64,000 bases of DNA, from contig MSJH02000814.1 of the NCBI GenBank assembly GCA_001931875.2, forward strand, positions 124,001 to 188,000, in the 5' to 3' direction. Below the pieces are notes generated by a model. It was not told the origin of the DNA. It saw only the letters and a list, made by a program, of their open reading frames with translations, and made no database searches. Source of the stretch: Byssochlamys sp. IMV 00236. Taxonomy: Eukaryota; Ascomycota; Eurotiomycetes; Eurotiales; Thermoascaceae. Both the position numbers and the translations under genes were made by a program. Of the stretch, positions 34,558-46,829 are shown one piece after another; position 1 is the stretch's first letter; each line of letters starts with the position of its first letter.

Positions 34558-36515
34558 TCACTGCAAGTCCCTTCCTCCAAGTCCTATAATTTCAAACAGG
34601 ATAGGACAGCCTTCCAACACCAGCCATGCAATTCCTAGTCTCGCCCGTCAGTACTAGACAAAAGATAGCGAGGGCAAGGGGGGGAGGCGGGACTAAGGAT
34701 CACTTACCGGAGTATACAATAAGCTTAGTGACCACCTCCACGTCATACCGTACCCGAGGTTTCAATAGCCGTGAGAACATTTCCTCCTCATTAGGACCCT
34801 CTGGACCATACTCAGCAGGGTTAGACGGGGTGGTTGCAACGACAGAACTCCGCTCGCCAGTGGCAACGACTTCGGGGCTGTAGCGTGGGGTTCCCGTGCC
34901 CATCATGTTCTCGTATTCCTCCAGCTTGGTTTGTTTCCGTTGAGTAAGGCCAGATCCCTCACCTACTGAGGCCAAGCCTGGTTTCTGATCGCCATCAGAC
35001 AATGGAGTCATCGGTGATCCCCTGCTAACACTGGGGGTCCCGGGCTGGCCAGAAGACACGCTCTCCCGGCGACGCTTCTCCCGGTACGCTAATGTCTCGT
35101 ATGCATCAGCCTCGGATTGAGGGCCAACAGACACGGCCCTGCGTCTAGGGTGTCGAATAGAAGTGAGTATTGTTGGGATGTCTGAAATCCTGGGAAGCAC
35201 ATCGTCATCCTTCAAGTGGCCGGGGACCTTCTTATATTCCCTTTAGTTGATGTCAGCATGGCACGCACGAAAATGCCCTCTGTTGCAAACTTACGATGCT
35301 CTCGTGAAAAATCTTCTGGGAAGAATCAGACCCAGTTTTTCCAACCCTCGGAAGATCGGTGGCAGAATTCGCAGAAGAGACGGCTTCATGATCCCCCGCC
35401 AGGCGAAGATAGCAAGCACACCAAGAGTGAGACGGACTATGGTCTTGAATAAGCCCATCCTTTCAAGCTGATAAGGAACAGTACCCGGTATAGGCTCTGA
35501 CCACGAATAGCTCGTCTGCGCGTAGTGCCAATAGGCAACCTCACAACCAGCAGCAACCCCCGCGAAAGCAACGCTATCATCGAAACATGGACAATCATCC
35601 GCCGGTTCTGGATGAATTCGGACAAAAACCAGGATAATGAAAATGATGAGAAGCAATTGCTTCAATGACCCCGACACAACCATTGCGTCAAAATCTTCCC
35701 CATATCTGCACTGCACTAAGGCGATAAAGGCGCCAAGGGCGCAGCCGATAACAACATCAAAGAATCCATGCATTCCACAGTATAAGCGGCCGATAACAAT
35801 GGAGAAGACGTAGAGGTATAGAGTGCCTTGAAGAACGGTGTTGAGCAACGGGGACATAACAGTTTCCGGCGATCTCAGAAGGTACATTGCATAGACAGCA
35901 ACCGAGACCGCATTTGTCGAGTGGGTAGACGGGAAGCCATATTCGAGAGCTGCGGAACCGGACATGGTGATTCGCGTCAAGGGAGGCGAGAGAGGTCGGG
36001 GGAGGCAGAATAGGTCCTTGATGAACCCGCTGAAGAAGACACCAGAGGCCAGTATATGCACCATCCTAGAAGACAGGTCAATCCATCTTGAGCTGTCTCC
36101 AGACTGTACCAAACCACCCCGTTGAGATCCGTAAACCTACCCGCGACCCAGACTAGTATACCCACACCAGAAGAGAATCGGCAAGAAGATCATGAAGAAA
36201 GTATGCGTTCCCAGATTTGCCGTGATCGCGAACCACGTGTCCAGAGATGGTGTTCGCATCTTTTCCTGGAACCATGCGAGATACGGCGTCTCGTATCGAA
36301 CTAGAGGGAGGAGTTTCTGACGAGTCCAGTACCGCCATTTTGGCAATCGATGCTGATCTATCCACATAAGAGAAAAAAGGGCCAGAAGTTAGCGACAAAG
36401 CATTCCTCCTGGGGGAAACTACATTTGTAGCAGTCAGAAATCAAGTAAAGAGGTCCGTACAGTGGTTTAAACTTCTCAGGCCAGCATCTGGCCGTCCATT
36501 CCCCTCCTTAGCCAT
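34558..36515 (-). CDS. lcb3: Sphingoid-base-phosphate phosphatase (LCB3/SGPP, PAP2 superfamily)
   Basis: Minus-strand exons 36515-36461, 36357-36141, 36065-35295, 35240-34708 and 34634-34558 give 550 aa. The first exon (18 codons, MAKEGNGRPDAGLRSLNH) splices into YQHRLPKWRYW, which matches how fungal members begin. The three PAP2 phosphatase motifs are complete: KDLFCLPRP near 107, GFPSTHS near 132, and SIVIGRLYCGMHGFFD near 170. Several membrane helices follow (for example LLLIIFIILVFV). A hydrophilic, Ser/Thr-rich insert comes after RRFFTRASEYKKVPGH and before the last predicted hydrophobic segment GIAWLVLEG. The enzyme dephosphorylates dihydrosphingosine/phytosphingosine-1-phosphate in the ER and so feeds ceramide synthesis. 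The introns range from 54 to 103 nt. Confidence 0.92.
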
Positions 36516-38245
36516 CCTTAAGCAGTCGTGCTGTTCGTGGCTAGGATGTACCTTCCTCTCTTCTCCATAAGAGCAGAGCTAGGGCAGTGTCTGAAAAACA
36601 ACCGACGGATTCAGCGCATTCAATTGCAATTCAGCTCCACCAATACAGGTTACGATCAGTTGGAGAGGGAAAGGACGTCGGCCCAAAAGGTTGTCAGGAG
36701 GTTTCGATATCCGTGCGACGCAGATTTGTGGCTGAGATATGGTCTCCGCATGCTGATCTCCTCGAATCTTACGGGCGGTCGAATACCGGTAGGCCGCGGC
36801 CGCGGCACGATGCTTACTTAACTAGTCTTGGATTAGCTTGGTACCTAAGTAGTTGCAGGTGGTTACGGTATTTCCTCCGCGCAAAAACGAAAACACTGGA
36901 GCACCTTCATTTCTTACATCAAAACTATGACGAGGAATTGGATAGATTGAGTAAGTTACTTGAGTCGCCGTCCCCGGTACTGCGTGTTGGTGAGGCGATC
37001 TAGAGTATACCATATGGTATTTCCCACGTGCTCTTTTGTTGCCGTCCCGACGCCCAGCGAAATAATAGGCCGCAAGACTGGATACGGCGGTGCAACAAAG
37101 ACCATACTCTTATCAGAAGGTCCAAAACATTGGATGAAGGTCTCCCGGAAACATCCTTCAGAAAAGTTCAGATCCATGACAGCATCAATCGGGTCCCACC
37201 GCTCGATTCTCAGCCCGACCCGAGTTGGCTTGCCCTGGTTTGTGTGGCTTTAGAAGTTTAGAGTAACTAATCATAGTCTACTGCTTGGCCAAGACAGTAC
37301 GGAGTACTCCGTAAACTAATCTGAGCGCGCCCTACTGGAGACCTGGTAACCAGTCCAAGGAATCAAAGCCCAAGAGACGAACCTGGTTGGAGAATAGAGA
37401 ACCCACTAGTGTTCCAGAAATACAAGGTTCGCTCCCGTTCAGGTACCTATCTTTCTTAAATCTGACATGTTTGGACGAAGAAATTCAGGATGAAGAGAAG
37501 GTGTGGATTTGCAATGTTGCGTTTGCGGGAAACGGTCACAGTCGGAATGACAAAATGGCAAGTGGCCCTTAACTAGGTCCATACATAGTAAAACCCGTGA
37601 GACTTGGCCACCGCAAACTTATGCAGTATTTCCTCAGAAAGGATTAGACACCCCATCGGGTCCAAGTGTTGTTGAGGGGAGGGAATCTGAGATCGATGAG
37701 GGATCCCCCGCCAGCTGGCTTGAGCACTGGAAGTTGGTTTAGGATTTGACAACATTTCGGGAGAAAATGGCCGAGAATGGCCCATGCGACGAGCAAAAGG
37801 GCAAGGAAACCTGGATTACCATCTAAAAATAATTGCTATTAAGCCAGAAAGGGCCGCGATGGCATCATGGAAGACCCCAGACCAGCTGTGAAGTGCTGCC
37901 CGTGCGTCTGATCGACCCCGTACGTTGCCATGGCAGCCCTCCCGCGGTAAACAGCTACCACCTGTTCAATATCAGCCTTCATAGATCATCTTAAACCTCC
38001 ACAAAGGATTTCAAAAAAGAATCATCCCCTGCGACTTGATCCTGTTCTTCACACACTTTGAGCGGAACACTTTATTGTTCTCACAGAGAGATAGTCCAGA
38101 AAGGAGACACGGCTGGATCAGGAATACATACAATCCACAATTCGTTCTGTTGCTTACGACAACGGGATTCGCTGAAGAATTCTCCACCCTCTCTCTCTCT
38201 CTCTCTCTTCGTCCTCTTCAACCTGAAGACCGTGCACTTGACAAC
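36516..38245. other. Divergent intergenic region between lcb3 and rho4
   Basis: Nothing coding is supported. A palindromic GTACGGAGTACTCCGTAA lies near 37297-37315. A perfect (CT)-type tract lies at 38189-38208, only 40 bp before the Rho4 start, in a pyrimidine-rich leader. Confidence 0.5.
38189..38208 (+). repeat. (CT)10 tract in the rho4 leader
   Basis: Ten CT units end 37 bp before the Rho4 ATG. CT-rich tracts just upstream of the start are common core-promoter elements of filamentous fungi. Confidence 0.85.
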
Positions 38246-39255
38246 ATGTCTGCCGATATCTACGACGAACGCCCTTCCGGCTACAGCGCCAGCGCTCGAC
38301 GCCATTCAGTAGCAACGCCTCCGCCCTCAATGTCTCCTCATCAGAGCCGTGTTCGAAGCCAGAGCGTCAGAGTCAGCAACGGCACCGTCAGCACAAACAC
38401 CAGTGTGTCGAGTGGGAGGATGTCAGAAGCAACCAATATCACCCAGCCGCCATCGTATTCGAAAAAGTTTGTAGTGGTGGGAGATGGAGGCTGTGGAAAG
38501 ACATGTCTCTTGATTAGCTACTCGCAGGGCTATTTCCCAGAGGTAAGCCATGTGCCTCTCTTGGACAGGCCCGATAGGAGATCCCTGGCTAATAAACAAA
38601 ACAACAGAAATACGTTCCCACCGTTTTCGAAAACTACATCACACAGACCACCCACCGTCCTTCTGGAAAGACGGTCGAACTCGCGCTCTGGGATACTGCA
38701 GGCCAGGAAGAGTATGATCGATTGCGTCCGCTCTCATATCCCGAAACGGACCTTCTTTTTGTGTGCTTCGCCATCGACTGCCCGGTCTCCCTTGAGAATG
38801 TTTTGGACAAGGTACGTTCAAGACCCTAGTATATAGCTAATAGCTACCTAGCTATCTGCGTCCTATGGTAGGGATCAACAACTAAGTTTCGGAACCAGTG
38901 GTACCCCGAGGTGCTCCATTTCTGCCCCACCACTCCCCTTATCCTTGTCGGCCTCAAGTCGGATCTCCGCACCAAGCGTACCTGTATCGAACTCCTCAAA
39001 ACTCAGGGTCTGACCCCGGTGACGCCTGAGCAAGGCCGGGCGGTCGCTCAACGCATGGGAGCGAAATACGTGGAGTGCAGCAGTAAGGAAATGCGTGGTG
39101 TGGACGAAGTCTTCCAACTGGCCGTCAACACCGCTGTCGGTGTCGAGGAAGGCTGGAACAGCGGCTATGTCAGTAACGGAAGCCCCAGTGGCGGTGGTGC
39201 CAGCAGCGGTGGTGGAAGGAAGAAGATCAAGAAGCGCACTTGCAAGATTCTGTAA
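38246..39255 (+). CDS. rho4: Rho4-type small GTPase
   Basis: Exons 38246-38542, 38608-38811 and 38899-39255 give 285 aa. A disordered Ser-rich extension of about 70 residues precedes the GTPase core, a trait of Rho4. The P-loop is GDGGCGKT (79-86), switch I is [11 protein letters not shown], switch II is DTAGQEEYD with Gln132, and GLKSDLR gives the guanine specificity. [10 protein letters not shown] follows. The C-terminus is a basic stretch ([13 protein letters not shown]) ending in a CAAX box of the geranylgeranyl type (CKIL). Intron 1 falls right after YSQGYFPE. Rho4 acts at the septum in cell-wall and actin-ring assembly, and in Aspergillus is needed for septation (family knowledge). Confidence 0.95.
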
Positions 39256-39949
39256 AGGGGGCACGCCGTTCCTCTTTGCTGCTATTTCATTCTTCCATCA
39301 TGTCGACTGAGCCTGGTTGCTACGACATACATCTTTATCCACCCCCCAACTTTACACGTGCCATGTTGATGCGAACTTATTGAGTTATGGATCATGTCTT
39401 TATGTCTCCAGGGACCGTCTCACCGACAGTTCTCCCACAAGACCCTTTCCTTGTGTCATGTTATCATTTTCTTTTCTTTGGACATTACGACCAGCGAAGT
39501 ATCATTTCTATGGTTCCTCGCTGCCCTTGTCAACTATCTTCCCCGAGCCCTTTTTGTTATTATTTCTCTTTTCCCACCCCCTTTTTCTTTTTGCAAAACC
39601 CATTTTCTATCGTCTATTCTGTCTGTCACGTCACACAGCATCTGGGACCTTGGCGGGCATTATGAATGCATGGGATGGGCGTTCAGTGGCGCATGAATGT
39701 ATTTAGAGTCAATGCAGCGTTTAGTTTCTCAAAATGTATAGATGCAATCACGCTATCTTCTTTCCTCAACCCATGGTGAACTGGGTAGAAAGCCAATTGT
39801 AAGAATCAAAACAGAAGGAGCCTGGTAATAAATAAGTGGAAAAAAGGCGAATTCAAATATCAACATGGTATCTCAAACAAAACACAAAGTGGATCGTATG
39901 CATGGACGGCGATCTCAAACTCTATCGTGATGGAACAGCAGCTAGCAAT

Positions 39950-40899
39950 TCATCGCTCGTCCTTGATGTCTGTAGCACTGCCTCTTCCGCTTTCTTCTAC
40001 TCGGCTATCCTCATGCTGGTCATGATCATCCTGGGCCTCTCCTTCCGCATGGCCCTCGCCTGCTCCTTCCTCGCCATCTCGGCCCATGAAGTTTTCAAAT
40101 TGTGACCATAGTGCCTCGACAGAGCTGAACTCGTTTCCAACCTTGAGATATGAAATTAGTATATCTCTCCTTTCTGTGTTAAGTAGATCCTGAAGGAGCA
40201 TAATGGAGGTTTCGTGAAGAAGATAAGAAAAATATACAACCAGAATGTAAGTTGTACTTACAGCAATTATTCCTTCCAAATTCCGGTTCAGTCGATTGAT
40301 ATTCTGGAGGACTTCTTCCATGCCCTGTATGAATATGGGGTTAGTATGGATTGGGTTGTTGGGTATCTTGAAAAAAGCAAAAACTGGAGAAGCCAGCTAT
40401 AGACTTGGCAGCGTTGCATGTGGGAAATCTTAATAGAGTGTGGGGAAAGCATAAAATGACTCGTGTGTCTGGAAGGTGATTGGAGAGGGTGTATAAGATC
40501 TCAAGCAGGATGAGACTTGAGTGTCTTCTTGACCGGATCCTATCCAGATCGGGAACGATGGGAACAGATTGATGCCAGTCAGTATGTGGATGGAGTACAC
40601 GGCAGCCAATTGATCAAGCCACATCCGGCGATCTCACGAGAATTATAATCCCAAATGGGCTGAAAAAAGGAGCTGATATATCTCCGAAGCCCAGCTGATC
40701 TAATGAATAGTGCTCAGCAGCGGAGAGATTCACCAATGGCCAAGATGGGGCCACCACATAAACGAGAAACAGGACACCAAAGACAGGGAACAGAGAACAC
40801 GGAACCACTCACCACCGCGATCTCCCTCACCAACTCCTCTCTTTGCTGTTCAAACACCGTCGGTGTCCTGGTTCTCTCTCCCGGGACCGAGGTCGACAT
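39950..40899 (-). CDS. dad1: DASH complex subunit Dad1
   Basis: Minus-strand exons 40899-40813, 40324-40262 and 40141-39950 give 113 aa. The core signature is intact: FEQQREELVREIAV in exon 1, GMEEVLQNINRLNRNLEGIIA in exon 2 and VGNEFSSVEALWSQFENFM in exon 3. The tail is acidic and disordered. Dad1 is part of the DASH/Dam1 ring that couples kinetochores to spindle microtubules, a fungal-specific complex. The first intron is 488 nt, very long for this window, where others are mostly 50-200; the second is 120 nt. Exon 2 has only 21 codons, which hides the gene from ORF scans. Donor and acceptor are canonical (GTGAGT / ATACAG). Confidence 0.92.
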
Positions 40900-43347
40900 A
40901 TTGGACCAGTCACGCGCGGGGTGTATACAACGAGCACGAAGATCAGAATAATATCACCCCAGGCCCCACTGAAGACAACGCCGGATGGGGATTAGAAAAG
41001 AGCTCGCACCAGTGCGCTCAGAGCACTTGGATTTGGAACAGCGCGTGCTGAGTAGTAAGTTCTTCGGATTCACAGTTCGGGAGTGACTCGGCAATGCCCC
41101 TCACGAGGGCGGTGAAGAATTCCCAAGGTCACTGCACTGCTTGAAGCTAAATTTTCTAGGGCATGTGTCTTTCTATTTATTGAAGCTTAAGTCGGTGGGC
41201 TACCTTATTGATGGGGCCACGTTTTGAGGACGCCGTTTTTTGTCGATGGCGTGCATTTATTTTTTATTTTTTTTTATTTTATTTTTTCTTTTTTTAATGC
41301 CCGTCAGCCATCTCCAGCGGATGAATTGCGGTATGCACAAAATGCAATGTTTCGGCTACTTCTTTGCCCCGCTTCTTTCTCTCCGTGTCTGCTCCGCCAA
41401 TCTGGATAAGCCTTAAGCACATTAAGGTAAGTCAGCACTTGATCATCACCCGCTGCTAACTATGTAATTGCACGTCCGTTTATCCCCTGCGGAAAATTCA
41501 ATAGAAGCTCCGGATAAGACTATGATTCTTCTCTGCCGCTGCGGGACGTGGAATGTGATATTATTTAATGAAATATTCCGGCCATCCGGGGAGTTGCGCG
41601 TCCAATAATAATACCCCAGCTGTTCCCAGTAATTCGATCATCAGGAGTATAATCCCCATGGACAAAATAGGACTGCTGCAGCATTAGCTGCAGATTGCGG
41701 TATGGTGGTATGGTATATTTTCGTCAGGAATTTGTTTTCCCTCTTTTGGTTTGGCTTCCTTCTCTTCCCTCCATCTTCAGAGAAAAAGACTCTACTCTAT
41801 GTACTCCGTAAACAGTTTACATTATTACTCGTTAAACGCACAGATCAGATCTGCCACAAATCCTACCAATAAATTAAATGATACTGCCCTCTAGCTTAAA
41901 GCCTTTTTATTATTATAAATCTTACTGTACCTACGTACAATTTTTTTTTCAAAAACTTAACTAACCAGCTACGGCGGCTCGGGTTTTGAGTTGTGGGGAA
42001 CTTCTTTTTTTTCCTCTCTTTTCTCGGCCCATTTAGGAGGAGGCTTGGAGACGTAAGTACCTACTTTCGCGTTTCGAATCTTACGGTGTACAACTTCCGT
42101 GACTCACCTTACTGGCTCTACGAGTCTACTGGTTTACTGGTGGCTTTATTCAAAGCATTGCGGAGACACAAATGAAAATGAATCCACTATCTATCTATCT
42201 ATCTATCTATGTATATATGTATGTACCCGAGGGAAGTAATAATAATAAAGAAGGGGCTGTATCAGAAGTCAGAAACTAATAAGGGAAGTGAATATGAGCA
42301 AGATTCCCAGATTCCTTCAGATCGTAATCCTGCGTATGTATTATAGAAACGAAAACCCTGGATAGGATAAGATTGTTTTATGATTTTTCTTCTTTCTTCT
42401 TTTTTTTTTTTGGCTTGCTCCGTATGGACCATTATTGGCGCGTGACCCGTGAGCATACGGGAGCCAAGATGCCCTTGGGCGTCCAGCTAGACTATCTAGA
42501 GTTCTAATCGACACGGCGATCAGACCGACCGCGCACACGGCCCTTTTCGTAAATTATGCAGTTCGCAGGATGGCGATCACCCGTCCCAAAGTCAAGCATG
42601 GATAGTTACACTCCGAGTACCGGCGCACAGGCAGGCTTGAGCGCCATAATTACACTAGACTAATCCCGAAGAAAAAGAAAATTTTTGCTCTAGAGTCCGT
42701 GCCCCGCGACATGAGAAGGAAGAGGAGAAAAAAAAGTGTAGGAAGTATGTTTCTTTTGTTAAATTTTGGTTCTGTGTTAAATGTACAGCAGAATAATAAT
42801 AATAAAAGCCATTTTCCGTCAGCTCCAGCAATTAATACGGTAACCTGTTCGCGTAATCTGTAATCTTCAAACTCTCTTGTAATAATAATTATGGTGGTAA
42901 TAATAACAATGAGAAAACACAATTTCTAAACTTGAGCATGTTAAAACAAGATCCACCACCTCAAGCAAGAGCAATTCCATCCGCAGCGTGATGTAGGGGG
43001 GTATCAAAGGAGCGCCGTCAGGCCGAAATAAAGTAGCAATTCAATCGTAGCGAGGCATCGTCAAGGAGCGTCAGGATTTTATAATAGCCATATATGCATG
43101 AAAAAAAGTCGTATGCTCGTCCCATCGTTTACCCTCACAAGTCTCTCAGAGCTCGCGAGTTCCCGGTTGGAGGTGGACAAGGGAGGAATCGAATTGAATC
43201 CTTTTTGGAGTGTGGGTGTCCCGTATTTATGTTTTGAATTTCCCATGACACTCCTATCCCCTGCGCGTATATACTAGGGAGACCAGCCCGAACGCCCGAT
43301 TTGTAAAAAGAAATCGATATGGCGAAGCGAATTGAAAATTAAGAAAT
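40900..43347. other. Gene-poor region
   Basis: T-runs near 41250-41300 and 42405, TAATAATAAT words, and a (CTAT)6 repeat at 42187-42210. No ORF resembles a protein family. The promoter of dad1 lies at the left end. Confidence 0.5.
42187..42210. repeat. (CTAT)6 tetranucleotide microsatellite
   Basis: Six perfect CTAT units followed by GTATATATGTATGTAC. It lies in a non-coding spacer. Confidence 0.9.
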
Positions 43348-43584
43348 TCATCGCCCGGACAGGGTGAATTTCATGCTGAGCCTCTTTAGTCGGGTGGGCG
43401 ACTGGAATATCGACTCGTCGCGAACTATACTGCTCTTGCCCGACGATTGTGTGGAGGAGCGGGATCGGTGGACGCGGGCTTCGTGGTCCGCCAGGACGTC
43501 CTCGAGTCGGACGTCGAAGTCGGTCATCATGGGGTGATCCTCCTCTGGGTTGAGGATCTCGACAAATTTGGACCCTTCTGGCAT
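43348..43584 (-). CDS. Small 78-aa uncharacterised protein
   Basis: A single-exon frame starting MPEGSKFVEILNPEEDHP, with a good start context (CGCCAAAATGCC). The middle is acidic (DFDVRLEDVLADHEARVH), then Arg/Ser-rich, and the end is basic and hydrophobic (LKRLSMKFTLSGR). The sequence before it on the minus strand (43585-43850) is pyrimidine/adenine-rich like a fungal 5' leader. Composition is clearly protein-like compared with the overlapping frames. I know of similar small hypothetical proteins in Aspergillus but cannot name a family. It is the only candidate gene in about 5 kb. Confidence 0.5.
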   Translation of the reverse strand: MPEGSKFVEILNPEEDHPMMTDFDVRLEDVLADHEARVHRSRSSTQSSGKSSIVRDESIFQSPTRLKRLSMKFTLSGR

Positions 43585-46169
43585 TTTGGCGGAGAAGGGA
43601 CGAGCTCTCGAGGTCTGTATAAGAGCTATGTAGTGGAAAGTTGTCTTTTGTTTCTCTGCACTGAGTCGGCAGAGACTGTAACAACCTTGGAGTAACGCGG
43701 AGAAATGTAGTAGTAGAGTATAGATATTTCGGACGGAGCTATATAATGTAGTAATGTTCGAGAGTGCGGTAGATATGTGTAAGAAGGATAATTGAGCGCA
43801 GGATGTTGAGTACGGTGAGGAAGTATATAAGCCGACGAAGAGGTAGTTGCCTGTGGCTAATCCGTGGTTGCTTCTTGCGCGGCCTTCTGGATGTAGAGTA
43901 GGAGCAGTTGTAATGCGACCAGAGGGAATGACGGAGGGACACGAGCCTATTTTCTATATTAACGGTGTTGAGCCACACGCACACACACACCTCCTTATGG
44001 TCCCATGGATGATGGATCCCTCGTGGGCTATACTAGCAGCCCGTGGACGGCCCGCCAGGATGTTTAGTGCCGAACGGTCAGCATTATTATTATAATACTC
44101 CCGCACCTTCGAACTACGAGGCGCCACCAAACGTCCTCTAACGTCCCCCACATTATTCGTCTGTCTAACTCTGTTGGAGCGTTGGCAGCGAGTGTACGCC
44201 GTCCGAAAGACTACTAGTTCGCTTGACCTCCTGATCCCAAGTGATCCAGTAGTCTAGTTTAGACTGTGGGGTTCACATATGCGGGTCGATCTATCTACCA
44301 TAACTTACCACTCCGTAGTCCGTACTCTACCATACTTTTTGCCCGCGGTTGGGAGGTCGTGGGAACGGCTGGGCGGGCTTGCGTATCCGGCTCCGACGCG
44401 AGGGGTGAGGGTGAGGGCGATGGCAAATATGGACACGCAAACCACCAGTGTATGGTAGTGTACGAGCGATGAGGGAAACGAGGACGATGAGCAGCTAGGT
44501 AGTTACTCACAGCCAGCTACCTAGCAGACAGATGACGGATCGGGACTGGTTCCTCGTCTTTCAGGTAGGCTATCGCACTTCGAATACCGAACGAGGGGAA
44601 TAATCCGATAATAATAATACCATAAGACAGCTTATGGTAACGACCACGGAGTATACAGAGAAGGTGGCGCGGGCCGCTCTGCAGTCACACGCAGTGTGCT
44701 GTGCTATGACGTTCGTCGGGCATGCTTGGGTCAATTATGGTAGTCTAGTCTACCATATGGCACATCCCGCAACATTCCTGCGGCGGCAAAAAATAGAAAA
44801 GGAAAAGGAATAGGAATAACAAAACAGAAAAAGACAAGAAAAGAAAAGAAAAAAGTGGCCAGGAAAGCAGGCTGGCAGCTCCGAAACTATTCTTGGAGCC
44901 GTGGGTAACTAATTTAGGTAACCTCTTCTTTCCACGACGTCTCGAGAACCGCATTGACGAACCGATGATCTGCTTCATCCCTGTTAGAGTCAAGGATCTC
45001 TCGCGGTGAGAGCTGTTTCAGCCTCTGACGTGAGAGTCAGTTAGGATCTTGCCTTGGGATGCGATACCCGTCTGTTACTTTGTATTCTTCTTCTTCTAGG
45101 TGGTTCATTCGCCCCGAGGCAGCAAACCTATGGTAGGGACCAGGATGCCTGTTCCCTCCTGCAGATGTCATCGTTAACCGGTGAGTTCCTATGGAGTATG
45201 GTATGGTATTCTTGGTGTCGCGAATCCTGCCCCGTTGATTTGCTCTAGATACCATAGAATCATCTCCATAGTTGTACGCAATGGTTCTCCCGGCATGATT
45301 GCCTTCAGTGACGAAGCCCTGCACAGCCCGCAGGGTGACTCTTCGCCTCGGGCACAACATGGAGCTCCGAGTCTCAAGAACCCTACCGCGGAGCATTTGA
45401 TCTCATCATGCCCACAAAGCTTGATCAGACTCTCCGCTCCAGATGATAATCTACGGAGTAGTCCAATCAAGCTATAGAGTATGGAGTAACAAAAATTAAT
45501 AATGGTCACCCTCCCCCTTCACGATAATAGCTTATTAGATTGATGGCGCGTCGTCCGCCTATGTGTTGCCAAATCCGGATATTTCTTGGCAGGATATCTT
45601 ATCTATCATAGAGTATATACCTATTTGTGTGTTTGCACCGCGTGGTCCACATTGTGAGGTCATTGCTAGATGTGTTCGAGAAACGAGAACTACTTTTGGG
45701 GGGGGGAGATATATTTAGTCGTGGCAATAACCATTAATTGGCCTAATGCTCGAAGCTAACCATATTTTAGGCGCTGCGTATAACTGTTCATGCCTAATTG
45801 GTCTTCTTGGGGGTATAGCATGCAGCTACATCAGGAAGCTGGTAGCTAGATCGCACGAGATGAATCGCTGGCCCAGTAGGGTAAAGAAAGATATCAGCCG
45901 ACACGGACTAAAGAATTCTCCCTTCTTGGTCCTGTCATCGCTCGCATATATCCCAGGGGTCTTTTTTCGCTGGGCAATGCACGTCGCAGCGTTTCATTTC
46001 CCCCCAAATCATCCAAAAACGTCATCTGTCGGATCAGAGCCGCTGAACCTGCCGTGTCCTCCTGTGATATGTCCGTAGCTGCGTGAATTGTCCGTGATCT
46101 TCTTTTCTCTTCTTCCTTTTCCCACTTCGAAGATCACAGATGTCGGGTGTCCGGCTCGACGGCGCCTCT
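43585..46169. other. Gene-poor region
   Basis: Holds a CACACA tract near 43977-43990, TAATAATAAT words, and ACTCCGTA/TACGGAGT words near 44310 and 45455. Short frames (for example 45189-45509 and 45746-46078) have no support. Confidence 0.5.
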
Positions 46170-46829
46170 CTATTTCAAACCCAGATCTGTCATCTCCACG
46201 CCATCCGCACTGGCCATCCAGAGGATGTTGTTGCATCTAAAAATAAATAGATCAGCGAGATTTTTTTCCGGGATCAAGGAAACGATAAAGAGAAGGATGC
46301 GTCCGTGTCGATCTATGCTCCGACGACTGCAGCAAAGTCTCCGTTGCCATACGGGGCAGACGCAGACGGTATAATAGCACAATGGGGACCAGAAACACAC
46401 CTAATAAGGACAAGACCGAGGCTTCCAGTGTTCTTGCCGTCGATGAATTCCTCCGTATCCCTCAGAAGCACGTTCATGTAGGAGTCGATGCTCTCCAGCT
46501 TGCCCTTGTACTCCGTCTGACCCCACTTGAGGCGGATAATGAGCTCAGTCCCAACTCTGTAGACATAAAATGTTAGAAATAATCCATCAAAAAAGACCTG
46601 CGACGAGAGCGATGGAGCGATTGCTCCACTCCTGCTGCCGGTAGGAGGATCACGGCGTGTGCTCGTCAAGGAGATGTAGGTACGTACCGGGCCTGGAGGA
46701 AAGGCCGAGGGTTCACGGGTTGGAACTATGAAGAACGCACGTTAGCCATCCATTCAGACACAGCAGATACTGCTGCAGCATTCAGCATGGAAGACATAGA
46801 GTCGAGGTAGGGCTGTAACTAACACTCAT
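46170..46829 (-). CDS. smf1: Small nuclear ribonucleoprotein SmF
   Basis: Minus-strand exons 46829-46824, 46725-46688, 46556-46401 and 46236-46170 give 88 aa. Exon 1 is only 6 nt (Met-Ser). Splicing gives MSFQPVNPRPFLQAR followed by VGTELIIRLKWGQTEYKG, the Sm1 motif with LESIDSYMNVLL, and then IRCNNILWMASAD, the Sm2 motif. These are near-invariant in SmF. Introns are 98, 131 and 164 nt. The protein is one of seven in the Sm ring around U1, U2, U4 and U5 snRNAs, so this is a spliceosome gene that itself depends on recognising a 6-nt exon. Length matches the family. Confidence 0.95.

Noticed and set aside
45746..46078. 110-codon plus-strand frame beside smf1
   Set aside because: No conserved features; it runs into the 3' flank of the minus-strand smf1 gene.
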